Shown here one piece after another: positions 1-8,004 of a stretch of DNA of 45,824 nt. Position 1 is the first letter of the stretch. The number at the start of each line of letters is the position of its first letter. The position numbers were made by a program, and so were the translations under genes. The DNA comes from Companilactobacillus insicii (GTDB lineage Bacteria > Bacillota > Bacilli > Lactobacillales > Lactobacillaceae). Location of the stretch: NCBI RefSeq assembly GCF_003946015.1, contig NZ_RHNU01000020.1, forward strand, positions 1 to 45,824, in the 5' to 3' direction. A model generated the notes under the pieces. That model made no database searches. It saw only the letters and a program-made list of their open reading frames with translations, and had not been told where the DNA came from.

Positions 1-23
1 AAGATTGGATCATATTTTGTCAT

Positions 24-71
24 AAAAAATGCCCTACAATCGTTAGATTTCTTGTCTAACAATTGTAGGGC
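24..71 (-). terminator. Rho-independent terminator of the second EPS operon
   Basis: Arms GCCCTACAAT (31-40) and ATTGTAGGGC (62-71) pair perfectly. They continue as GTTAGA/TCTAAC (42-47/55-60) after one mismatch, around a 7-nt loop. Read on the minus strand, the hairpin is followed by a run of T (complement of the A tract at 24-29). It lies just after the stop of the small HTH gene, so it should end the minus-strand operon that begins near 4.1 kb. Confidence 0.9.
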
Positions 72-99
72 ACTTCAAAGTCGCTAATAATATTCAATT

Positions 100-456
100 T
101 TAGTTAAGTACTCCATTTCGATCGTCACGTAAATCAGATAATTCATCAATTATTTTTTGAAATCTGTCTTCAGGGATTCGTCTGTCCCCAGCTTCATACT
201 TTAAGAACCTATCCAAAGGTAGATTCAATGCAGCGGCAGCTTCTTTTTGTGACAAGTGCATTTCACGTTCCAACTTGATTATCTCCAGAGATAAATCAAA
301 TTGCTTAGATCCCATTGCCCTCTTCAAATACTCATTGTCTGCAAATATTGAGGAAGTTGAAAAATCATTTGTTCTCAATTGAAACATCCTTTCAAGTCGC
401 ATATTCAAATCAATGGCTCCGTATTTAATGGTAACATTTTGAAGTGTAAAGTTCAT
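100..456 (-). CDS. Small helix-turn-helix (XRE-like) protein
   Basis: This 118-residue protein has an XRE-like helix-turn-helix in its C-terminal half, around residues 61-95 (LEREMHLSQKEAAAALNLP, then RFLKYEAGDRRIP). The N-terminal part is not recognised. It is probably a DNA-binding regulator, or an antitoxin-like protein without a visible partner toxin. It starts 12 nt after the stop of the upstream flippase and sits directly before a strong terminator, so it should be the last gene of the second EPS operon and translationally coupled to it. No good Shine-Dalgarno precedes the ATG at 456. An internal ATG at 315 has AAGAGG close upstream, so a shorter 71-residue form containing only the HTH is possible. 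The target is unknown; autoregulation of the polysaccharide operon is a guess. Confidence 0.6.
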   Translation of the reverse strand: MNFTLQNVTIKYGAIDLNMRLERMFQLRTNDFSTSSIFADNEYLKRAMGSKQFDLSLEIIKLEREMHLSQKEAAAALNLPLDRFLKYEAGDRRIPEDRFQKIIDELSDLRDDRNGVLN

Positions 457-468
457 TTACAATGGGTA

Positions 469-1884
469 TTATTTTGTTAAGAAACCTTTTGCTTTATTGA
501 TTATTTCTACTTTAAATACAAATAACATCAGAGTATAGATCATCAAACCTACAAAGACCTCTATCATTATTGATAACCATGAAACACTCAATACTTCATT
601 CAATAAACATATAACTACAAACATAATGAATCCTGACAGCATGTACTTGAGATTATCTCTAAATAACTTCTTGAAGACAATTTGTGATTTAATTGACCAC
701 AACTGATAGATTGTAACGGTTGTCTCTGATAATACTGTTGCAATTGCTGCACCAATGGCACCCCATAGAATAATCATTGGAATATCAAGAACTACATTAA
801 TCAATACACCTAAACAAACGGATTCGTTGTAAGATCTAGTCTGTTTAGTCGGTAATAAATATTGCATTCCTATAACATTGTTCCAACCAACAAGCAAAAT
901 CACCACAGACTCAATCATCATAATCGGAACCACCGCAATAAACTTACTAGTAAAAAACAACGGCACAAATTTGTTTGAAATGGCTATTAATCCCAACACC
1001 ATTGGCATAGATATCGCCGAAATAAATGAAAAACTATTATAAAGACATTCTTTAGTTTTATTGTGATCACCTTTAGCAAAGGCATTAGCAACATGTGGCA
1101 TCATTACCGCACCGGTTACCGTTACAATCGCAAGAATCATCTTAATAATCTTATCCGACTGATCAAAGTATCCTGAAACTGTCACACCAACAATAGCACC
1201 TAAAAGCGCCTTATTAATTAGGACGTATATTTGGGATGAACCTTGAGGAATAAACAATACTAACGAAGGTAAAAAATGCTTCCAAATGGCTAATTTTTTC
1301 CATTTGGGTTTGACCAAGTATCTTCTTAAACTAGGAATCAGTGTCAAATTACCAAACACCAGCGATAAAGAAATAACTAAGATATAACTCATCAAATCAT
1401 TGGCTGATTTAACAAAAATAAATATGCATATCAAAGTGGCCACTTTAACGACTATATTTCTCAAAACTGTAACTGCAAAGTTCTCCATACCCACGAAGAA
1501 CCAAGCAACATCCAACATTGCTGCAATTATAGAAATGGCTTGTGCTAAATAAAATGCTCGATATTCACGCGTAAAAATCATAAAGATTCCAAAGAAAATA
1601 CCCGTTACAACAAAAATAGTTATTCTTAAAATGACTATCTCACAAAATAGATTGCTTAGCTTCTGCCTATCATCCCTAACAAATGCGACCTGTCTGCTTG
1701 CATACAAGTTAGTTCCAATTCCACCAAACAAAATAAATAATTGGATAACTGAATTAGTAAACGAATTTATCCCTACCTTCTCAGGTCCAAGTACCATAGA
1801 CAGATATGGAATCGTTATAACTGGAACTAATAATATGAAGATTTGATAAAACGCATTGTACAAATAATTTTTAACAATTTTCAT
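469..1884 (-). CDS. wzx: Wzx-type oligosaccharide flippase (second copy)
   Basis: This 471-residue integral membrane protein belongs to the polysaccharide-transporter branch of the MOP superfamily (RfbX/Wzx). It should flip undecaprenyl-linked repeat units across the membrane. The N-terminus (NYLYNAFYQIFILLVPVIT) is typical, and 12-14 hydrophobic segments are evident along its length. It is clearly paralogous to the flippase at 8005-9423, with the same length, the same N-terminal motif and the shared segments MPHVANAFAKG and MMIESVVILL. The start is ATG with GGAG about 11 nt upstream. It follows a GT4 gene with a 24-bp gap in a small operon separate from the main EPS operon. Having two flippases implies either two different repeat units or a duplicated and diverged cassette. 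Confidence 0.92.
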   Translation of the reverse strand: MKIVKNYLYNAFYQIFILLVPVITIPYLSMVLGPEKVGINSFTNSVIQLFILFGGIGTNLYASRQVAFVRDDRQKLSNLFCEIVILRITIFVVTGIFFGIFMIFTREYRAFYLAQAISIIAAMLDVAWFFVGMENFAVTVLRNIVVKVATLICIFIFVKSANDLMSYILVISLSLVFGNLTLIPSLRRYLVKPKWKKLAIWKHFLPSLVLFIPQGSSQIYVLINKALLGAIVGVTVSGYFDQSDKIIKMILAIVTVTGAVMMPHVANAFAKGDHNKTKECLYNSFSFISAISMPMVLGLIAISNKFVPLFFTSKFIAVVPIMMIESVVILLVGWNNVIGMQYLLPTKQTRSYNESVCLGVLINVVLDIPMIILWGAIGAAIATVLSETTVTIYQLWSIKSQIVFKKLFRDNLKYMLSGFIMFVVICLLNEVLSVSWLSIMIEVFVGLMIYTLMLFVFKVEIINKAKGFLTK

Positions 1885-1908
1885 CCAGTATTTTCTCCAA
1901 CCAACTAA

Positions 1909-3030
1909 TTAAAGACATTCATATGCACTTAATATTCTTTTTGTCATTTTTTCCCAACTGAATTCATCGTTATATAACTTTTGATTACCTGATTTAAAAT
2001 TCTTTAGTACTGAACTATCGAGCGAAGAAATAAGTTTTTGGAATGACTCCACTGAATAATCGATGGCATATCCGACACCGTTATCTCGTACTAAAGTATC
2101 GATTCCAGTGTTATTTGCTACAACAATTGGCTTACCCAAGAATAATGATTCGTAGAACTTATTTGGGGCTGAATACTTATGATTACTTACTTCAGGATTA
2201 TAAATAGCTATCATCAAATCAGAAATATTAGAAATGGCCAAACCATCACAATAAGGAACTTTCCCATAAAAATTAACATTTACGGAATCACTATTCTTTA
2301 TAGAATTGACAATCGACTCCGATCCAAAACCTGCAATATGTAAAACAATATCATCACGGGTTTGAGCGACATTTACTATCTGCTCAAGAAAACGATCAGG
2401 TACTAATGCTCCTACAAATGAAATGTTTATTTTACCTGGAACATATTTACTAAAATACTTATCCAATCCTCCATTATTTTGATAGTTAGGAGTATTGTAA
2501 ATGATTTCTAATTTTTTTGGCTTTGATCCACTTATTTGTTCCCTTCGACAATCAATCGGTAAAATAGTCAAATCACTCTGACTAATAATCACATTTTCGA
2601 TTTTTTTAACTATTCCCTTAGCCTTGTTAGGAACAGGAAAAGCATCAGCGTAATAGTCGTAAATATCATAAACTAACTTTTTCCTAAACAACTTAGAAAA
2701 AATCAAGCTCGTAAAGCCTGTATCGAGATTCACAGATTGAATGATATCTATTTTCTTTCTATTCTTAAGCAATTTCATGAACAATTTTATGTTGAATTTA
2801 ATTAATGGAAGAATGTTTTTTAACCCACTGCCAAAGCTACTTTTAACACCAATTTCTTGTATACGAATAGAATTAGACATCTCATATATATAATCTTTAC
2901 TAGACTCCCTATCCCAACCAATTCCACTGACATTATAATTTGCTTCTCGCAAAGTAATCATTTGTTTCTCTGCTCTAGGGTCAGGATTAAAAGGGTTACT
3001 GGCTACAAAATATACATTTTTATTCGGCAT
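1909..3030 (-). CDS. Glycosyltransferase family 4
   Basis: This 373-residue protein looks like a GT-B, retaining family 4 glycosyltransferase. The N-terminal domain starts with a beta-strand and NPFNPDPRAEKQ. The C-terminal nucleotide-sugar half includes KINISFVGALVPDR, then NHKYSAPNKFYESLFLGKPIVV, where the E of the FYESLFLGKP segment is the usual donor-binding acidic residue. No signal or membrane segment is visible, so it should act at the cytoplasmic face. The start overlaps the end of the preceding membrane-protein gene by 11 bp, which indicates coupling. Donor and acceptor cannot be told from the sequence. With the neighbouring polymerase-like protein and flippase it forms a minimal glycan-extension cassette. 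Confidence 0.88.
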   Translation of the reverse strand: MPNKNVYFVASNPFNPDPRAEKQMITLREANYNVSGIGWDRESSKDYIYEMSNSIRIQEIGVKSSFGSGLKNILPLIKFNIKLFMKLLKNRKKIDIIQSVNLDTGFTSLIFSKLFRKKLVYDIYDYYADAFPVPNKAKGIVKKIENVIISQSDLTILPIDCRREQISGSKPKKLEIIYNTPNYQNNGGLDKYFSKYVPGKINISFVGALVPDRFLEQIVNVAQTRDDIVLHIAGFGSESIVNSIKNSDSVNVNFYGKVPYCDGLAISNISDLMIAIYNPEVSNHKYSAPNKFYESLFLGKPIVVANNTGIDTLVRDNGVGYAIDYSVESFQKLISSLDSSVLKNFKSGNQKLYNDEFSWEKMTKRILSAYECL

Positions 3031-4045
3031 TAAAGTCTTCTTTCTTTTTATTATTTATTAACAACAAAAGCATCGGTGCTAAAACTATTTGATGTCTCAA
3101 CATTGACCCTGCATCGGGTTCAAAGAATGACTGGATGGTAAAAACAGATAAAATGAATAAAAACTTATAATCTACTCTGTCTTCATTACTTCTTAAGTAC
3201 TTAATACAAAGGAATAAAATCGTACAAATCCAAACGTAATAAAGAATTTCATTAGATGAATTAATGCCATCTATCGGTACAAAAACATTAACTAGACCAT
3301 ACAAAAAATTAAAAAAATCAGTGAAGATCGATGTGTTGAACAATGGATTATTGATCATCGTGTTAGCCAAGCTCACATCTCTCACGCTGTTAATGCTGTA
3401 TCTTGCATCTGATAGAAAATTACCAGTCATTAAGTTATAACTTATTTCCATAGAAAGTACTGTTGCCAAATACAAAAGTAACTTCATAAACTTATTCAAA
3501 TGTGAGGAATTAACTACATAAGTAAATAGAACTGAAATCAAAAATATTAATATCCAATATGATCTGAAAAAAATCCCGTATCCCAAAACAAATAAGGCTA
3601 AGTTCTTATTAAGCAGCTTTGCTGGTGAAAACATGAAGATAATGCTTAAGAAGAAGAAAACAACTAATTCCTTAGAAAATTGAGCAGCATATGCTCCGAA
3701 TAACAAAGCAAACATAGCTAGTAAAATAAAATTCTTAAGTTCTAAAAAATTAATCTTGTACTTCAAAGCTAATATCAAAAGTAAAGCCGCAAAAATACAC
3801 CACGAAAAAAATGTCTCTATCAAAACTGATGTATTCGGATCAAAATGGAAAAACAAAAAGAACTTAGCGGTATTAATAAAGTTCTTATCGTCACTTAAAT
3901 AAACATTGTTCATGTAGTTCTTAATAGTTAAATTATCAATGAAAAAATAACTTGGAAAAATATTTCTACTAACAAAAAAATAAATCATCGTAAGAGCTAA
4001 GAAGAACATATTAAATGACATAGAAAATAGATTTCTTTTAGTCAT
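3020..4045 (-). CDS. Polytopic membrane protein, candidate EPS polymerase (Wzy/EpsG-like)
   Basis: This protein has about 341 residues and roughly ten hydrophobic segments, with no soluble domain. It has the size and topology of oligosaccharide repeat-unit polymerases, and a late motif (DAGSMLRHQIVLAP) recalls the arginine/histidine-containing loops of Wzy proteins; these families conserve little sequence, so the role is inferred from context. I chose the ATG at 4045 because AGAGG lies 5 nt upstream; an in-frame GTG at 4060 has no ribosome site. It is the first gene after the promoter at 4123-4151 and is followed by a GT4 and a flippase. If it is a polymerase, the locus holds two, the other ending at 6619. 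Confidence 0.7.
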   Translation of the reverse strand: MTKRNLFSMSFNMFFLALTMIYFFVSRNIFPSYFFIDNLTIKNYMNNVYLSDDKNFINTAKFFLFFHFDPNTSVLIETFFSWCIFAALLLILALKYKINFLELKNFILLAMFALLFGAYAAQFSKELVVFFFLSIIFMFSPAKLLNKNLALFVLGYGIFFRSYWILIFLISVLFTYVVNSSHLNKFMKLLLYLATVLSMEISYNLMTGNFLSDARYSINSVRDVSLANTMINNPLFNTSIFTDFFNFLYGLVNVFVPIDGINSSNEILYYVWICTILFLCIKYLRSNEDRVDYKFLFILSVFTIQSFFEPDAGSMLRHQIVLAPMLLLLINNKKKEDFNAE

Positions 4046-4122
4046 CACTACCTCTTTCACGTACTGTCATGAAGTTTTAAATTGTAGTTCTATACCTCAT
4101 GGACAATATTTTTTCTGTCAGC

Positions 4123-4151
4123 ATATTATCATCCTCTAACCACTGATACAA
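4123..4151 (-). promoter_or_regulatory. Sigma-A promoter of the second EPS operon
   Basis: On the minus strand the -35 box is TTGTAT (4151-4146), followed by a 17-bp spacer and the -10 box TAATAT (4128-4123). It lies about 78 bp before the ATG at 4045. Together with the terminator at 4232-4262 it makes the four genes from 4045 down to 100 an independent transcription unit. Confidence 0.65.
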
Positions 4152-4231
4152 TGGCTATTTTGATATATTTCAATCACATTAATATTTGTATTTTTATTTG
4201 ATGGTTACTTTTATAAATGAATTTTTGGGTA

Positions 4232-4262
4232 GAAAAATAGCGTCCTGCTTTTGCAGAGACGC
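4232..4262 (-). terminator. Terminator of the main EPS operon after the LCP gene
   Basis: The hairpin GCGTC-CTGC / GCAG-A-GACGC (4240-4262) has a TTTT loop and one bulged A. On the minus strand it is followed by a T-rich tract (complement of 4232-4239). It sits 17 bp after the LCP stop codon. Confidence 0.85.
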
Positions 4263-4279
4263 CGTTTATAATTCAAATA

Positions 4280-5287
4280 TTAATATACTGAGTTAGTTGT
4301 TGTAGTAGTACTTGGTACATATTCAATGGTACCAGTCTTAGCACTGCTTAAGTCTAAGCTCTTACGCAAAGCATCAGTTTCAAGTTGTAGTTCGCTCTTA
4401 GTTACAACTTGTAAACTCTTGCCATTAACTGTCTTAGCTGTACCTTGTAAGTGATCCTCAGTAACATTCTTAGTTGCATCACGATAATCAGTACCAATTG
4501 TCTTCAAGTTATCGAATGTTAGATCAGTTAGAACTTGATCAGTTAATGAGTTAATGAAGTCTTGATTCAACAATGTTGAAATTGAACCTGATTGTTTAGC
4601 AATAGCAGTCATTACATCACGTTGACGACTTTGGCGACCGTAATCACCATCAAGATTATTACTGTTCATACCTGCATATGCTAATGCCTTAGCACCATTC
4701 ATATGTGTCTTAACACCCTTAGTGAAGCTATAACCATTGAAGCTAAATGATAATGAAGGTGTAACATCAATTCCACCTACTTCATTGATAACCTTGTTCA
4801 AGCCACCAACATTGAGTAATACGTAAAAATCGATAGGAACATTTAACATGCTTTGAACAGTTTTAACACTTGCTCCAGCTTGTCCTAATTCATAAGCTTT
4901 GTTCAATGGTGCTGGTGAAGCACTCTTATATCCAGGAATATTAACTGCTGTTTCACCTGAGATACTATTAACGGTTGTCTTGTTAGTCTTAGGATTAATA
5001 GTAACAACCATCATACTATTTGTATGACCCTTATAGTCTCTGTTTAACTTAGCTGAACCAGAATTTGTACCCATAATCAAAATGGAAATAGGTCTCTTTG
5101 AACTAAGCTTAGTGCCAACATCATGAGCACTAACTCCAGATGATTGGAATGAGCTATTAACAGATTCTTTTACACTACGGTATTTTGACATACCCATAGC
5201 TGCACCGCCGAACACAAACAAAAGAAGAAATGCAATTAGCAATGTTCTTAAGTTGCGACTCTTTTTGTTCTTGTGTCTATTTTGCAT
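4280..5287 (-). CDS. LytR-CpsA-Psr (LCP) family ligase
   Basis: This 335-residue membrane-anchored protein of the LCP family attaches undecaprenyl-linked glycans (capsule, EPS or teichoic acid) to peptidoglycan outside the cell. A lysine/arginine-rich N-terminus (MQNRHKNKKSR) precedes one transmembrane segment at about residues 14-33. The extracellular LCP domain follows, with the expected features: ISILIMGTNS, the HTNSMMVVTINP strand, PGYKSASPAPLNKAYELG, and arginines of the DYGRQSRQRDV segment that bind the lipid pyrophosphate. I chose the ATG at 5287 because AGGGGG lies 7 nt upstream; the first in-frame ATG at 5311 has none. It ends the main EPS operon and may also have its own promoter, since a TATAAT-like -10 lies at 5373-5378 without a clear -35 box. 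A short hairpin abuts its ribosome site. Confidence 0.92.
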   Translation of the reverse strand: MQNRHKNKKSRNLRTLLIAFLLLFVFGGAAMGMSKYRSVKESVNSSFQSSGVSAHDVGTKLSSKRPISILIMGTNSGSAKLNRDYKGHTNSMMVVTINPKTNKTTVNSISGETAVNIPGYKSASPAPLNKAYELGQAGASVKTVQSMLNVPIDFYVLLNVGGLNKVINEVGGIDVTPSLSFSFNGYSFTKGVKTHMNGAKALAYAGMNSNNLDGDYGRQSRQRDVMTAIAKQSGSISTLLNQDFINSLTDQVLTDLTFDNLKTIGTDYRDATKNVTEDHLQGTAKTVNGKSLQVVTKSELQLETDALRKSLDLSSAKTGTIEYVPSTTTTTNSVY

Positions 5288-5300
5288 ATGTTTTCCCCCT

Positions 5301-5320
5301 ATATGATTCAAAAATCATAT
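5301..5320 (-). promoter_or_regulatory. Leader hairpin abutting the LCP ribosome site
   Basis: ATATGATT (5301-5308) and AATCATAT (5313-5320) are perfect 8-bp arms around a 4-nt loop. The hairpin lies immediately upstream of the AGGGGG Shine-Dalgarno (5300-5295). It could modulate ribosome access or protect the RNA end; it has no T tract and is not a terminator. Confidence 0.5.
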
Positions 5321-5463
5321 TCTTCATTTACAAAATACAATTTTTGATAATGAACTTCAAATTCATATCTCCATTATACGTTTTTATTACGGATTTTATA
5401 CCGTTTATGAAGAAATTAATATATTTTTTTTATCCGCCTCCTTTGACTAATGTTATATTATGA

Positions 5464-6555
5464 TCAAATTTTAATATTAAATTTATTCATGAGCTCCCTT
5501 GCAATTTCGCTAAGAGAAGTAACTATACGATTTTGAAATTTTCCAAATATAAATTGCCGCATGTAATCAATTAAACTACAAGAAATATATATTATTAAAG
5601 AAACGCCCAATCCATAAAAAATTGCAAAATAACTATTACTATATTTACTACCATTAACGACAGTAATCCATAACCAATCTACTATTAATAAATTTGCATG
5701 TATTAGATAAACAGCAAATGATGTAGATGCAATTTTATTAACAATATTGTTAGTATATGGCTTAGCATACAACACTAGAATGAAAAGACTTATTGCAGAC
5801 AGAAGCTGTAAAGGACTAGTTCCATTTACAAAATCCGCATACGATTGAGTACCACTAAATAACGATAAATTTGATCTCACTATATTTATCATATAAATGG
5901 AGATTACAGATAGTAGTAATGATCCAACTAGTAACAGTCCATAAATTGATTTTTTGAACCTTTTCAAGTCTTCTTCATACAAGCCTATATATGATCCAAA
6001 GCTATAAACAACCATAACCCACATTGCATCATTTCCATTAGTACCGACAGACGGATTTTTGAATACAGTAGTAAAAAAGGAAAATATGGTCATCATTATA
6101 ATCAATAAATATCTAAATTGATACTTATCAATATTTCTAAAAGCTATATTCAAAAACGGACTAAGAATATACATTATTAGGTATGCCGTAACAAACCAAT
6201 TAAGGTATCCCGTACTAGATAAAAACAATGTTTTAACAAGGTTTTTAACATTGAATTTCTCAATTTTAAAAACTAAAGTTATTATATATATAATAACTGC
6301 ATAAAAATATGAAACAAACCAAACATTAAAAAAAGACCTCCATTTGAACCTAGAATTGACTAAAAAATAGCCTGAAATCAACACAAAAATATTAACACCA
6401 AGTTTGCCACCAATCCACAGAATTTCAATAGTAGATTTTAAAAACAAATTTGTAGCATTAAAAGACCAATTTGTTTGCCATGCAAAATGTCCTAATACTA
6501 TAAAAAACATACTTAAAATTCTTAACCATTCAATTGCAGAATTTCTAATCTTCAT
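5464..6555 (-). CDS. Acyltransferase family 3 (membrane O-acyltransferase)
   Basis: This 363-residue integral membrane protein belongs to the acyltransferase-3 family (OafA/WecH-like), which transfers acetyl or similar groups to sugar hydroxyls. The N-terminus carries the diagnostic first helix IEWLRILSMFFIVLGHFAW with its conserved Arg and catalytic His. About ten transmembrane segments follow, including the usual late AVYLIHANLLIVDWLW helix. It probably O-acetylates the EPS repeat unit. The start is set by the conserved N-terminus, yet no Shine-Dalgarno lies at normal distance: AGGAG is at 6595-6591, 35 nt upstream, with an A/T hairpin in between (see findings). It lies between the Wzy-like gene and the LCP gene in the same direction. 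Confidence 0.9.
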   Translation of the reverse strand: MKIRNSAIEWLRILSMFFIVLGHFAWQTNWSFNATNLFLKSTIEILWIGGKLGVNIFVLISGYFLVNSRFKWRSFFNVWFVSYFYAVIIYIITLVFKIEKFNVKNLVKTLFLSSTGYLNWFVTAYLIMYILSPFLNIAFRNIDKYQFRYLLIIMMTIFSFFTTVFKNPSVGTNGNDAMWVMVVYSFGSYIGLYEEDLKRFKKSIYGLLLVGSLLLSVISIYMINIVRSNLSLFSGTQSYADFVNGTSPLQLLSAISLFILVLYAKPYTNNIVNKIASTSFAVYLIHANLLIVDWLWITVVNGSKYSNSYFAIFYGLGVSLIIYISCSLIDYMRQFIFGKFQNRIVTSLSEIARELMNKFNIKI

Positions 6556-6618
6556 TGTATAAAAATATTTAAAATAAAAATTTTAAATTTCTCCTATCAT
6601 TGAATATTAAACTTTCAA

Positions 6619-7905
6619 CTATTGTGAAGATATAACTATATTTTCATAATCCTTTTCTTTACTCAAAACAGCGGAAATACATAAATAGCACTGTAGAAAA
6701 ATATAAATATACGTATTATCAATGACTGTAAATGTAAATAATACAAACAACATAAAAGCCATTCCAAAATATTTTTTAGACAATTTAAGCACAAATATAA
6801 TTGAAAATGAATAAAACGTTAATAAGTAAAGACCACCATAGGATAATACTCTCATTAGTCCACTGGAAACACCCAGCCAAGAAGTATCATTTAATAAAAG
6901 TGCATTATTTATTCTACGCGGATCCATATAACCGCTTACTAATGAATCATTTCCAATCCCATTACCCAAAAGCAACGAATGTTTCCACGCCAAATACCCT
7001 GCCTTAAAATCGTCTATTCTAATACTGAATGATGAGTACCAAAAATTATCCAACTTATCAGAAAGTACAAAGATTAACAATATCACTAAAACTGGCACAA
7101 TTATTCCAGTAAAAAACAACTTAATTATCGGTATTCTTACACTCTTTATAAAAAACAAGTAATAAATCAATAACAGTATTATCATTACTAATCCAGTCGT
7201 AGACGTAGTAGAGATAATAGTTAAAATCAAAATAATTCTTTCAAAATTTAAAAAATGTTTTTTTGAATTTAAAAATACGGATATTAATAATGCAACACTT
7301 AAAATAAAAGAAAACATTGGAGCCTCAACAAAAATACCAGTATTTCTTATAACATTCATACCAAAAAAATCAATACTACCCTGTGCAATATAATGCAATC
7401 CAAAATAACCGAGTATCGTTCTACCACCAGACCACTCATTAATTACGGACGAATTAGTGGGAACATTTATAATTGATAATAACCAAAAGAAAAGTGAAAT
7501 CAATGATAATAAAAAAATGATTTTTTTTATTATCATTAACAAATTATCGCCATATTCCATTTTCAAAAGTCCATATAAATATACACCACTTAAAACTGGA
7601 ATAATCAAATATATTTTAAGTATCCCATAACTAAAAGGATATATCTGATAACTAAAAATCAGAAAAATAAACATCATCAATAAAAAAACAATCATACTCT
7701 TAAATAATGGAACTACGTTTATTCTTTTTTTATAAAGATAAACCAGACTATCAAAATCTAATACCAAGAGCAATAAAATAATGGTATCTGTAAATAAATT
7801 ACTATGTGAAGAAGAATATAAAGTATTACATTCCATTATTAAAAAAAATCCCAATAAATAATCCAAACAAACCATCAAACTACTTCGTTTATATTTATTT
7901 TCCAT
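6619..7905 (-). CDS. wzy: EPS repeat-unit polymerase, Wzy / O-antigen ligase-like
   Basis: This 428-residue membrane protein has about 11-12 hydrophobic segments and one larger polar loop near residues 295-345 (RIDDFKAGYLAWKHSLLLGN, then GIGNDSLVSGY). That loop is the hallmark of the O-antigen ligase/polymerase family, in which conserved arginines and a G-x-G segment lie in an extracellular loop. It should join repeat units on the outer face of the membrane after flipping. I chose the ATG at 7905 because GAGG lies 9 nt upstream; the first ATG at 7920 has no ribosome site. It follows the first flippase by 99 bp and precedes the acyltransferase by 63 bp. It is very A+T rich, like the rest of the serotype-specific section. 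Confidence 0.82.
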   Translation of the reverse strand: MENKYKRSSLMVCLDYLLGFFLIMECNTLYSSSHSNLFTDTIILLLLVLDFDSLVYLYKKRINVVPLFKSMIVFLLMMFIFLIFSYQIYPFSYGILKIYLIIPVLSGVYLYGLLKMEYGDNLLMIIKKIIFLLSLISLFFWLLSIINVPTNSSVINEWSGGRTILGYFGLHYIAQGSIDFFGMNVIRNTGIFVEAPMFSFILSVALLISVFLNSKKHFLNFERIILILTIISTTSTTGLVMIILLLIYYLFFIKSVRIPIIKLFFTGIIVPVLVILLIFVLSDKLDNFWYSSFSIRIDDFKAGYLAWKHSLLLGNGIGNDSLVSGYMDPRRINNALLLNDTSWLGVSSGLMRVLSYGGLYLLTFYSFSIIFVLKLSKKYFGMAFMLFVLFTFTVIDNTYIYIFLQCYLCISAVLSKEKDYENIVISSQ

Positions 7906-8004
7906 AGAACTTAACCTCATTAATAAATTATCGATTCAAGATTTTAAAAAGTATTTCATTCATGAGTAAGGGTCTTTTTGGGGAAATGGCCCACCTTTAG
8001 TCAC

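Noticed and set aside
5230-5463. 77-codon plus-strand frame
   Set aside because: It is antisense to the LCP leader and start; it is low-complexity A/T-rich coding with no family.
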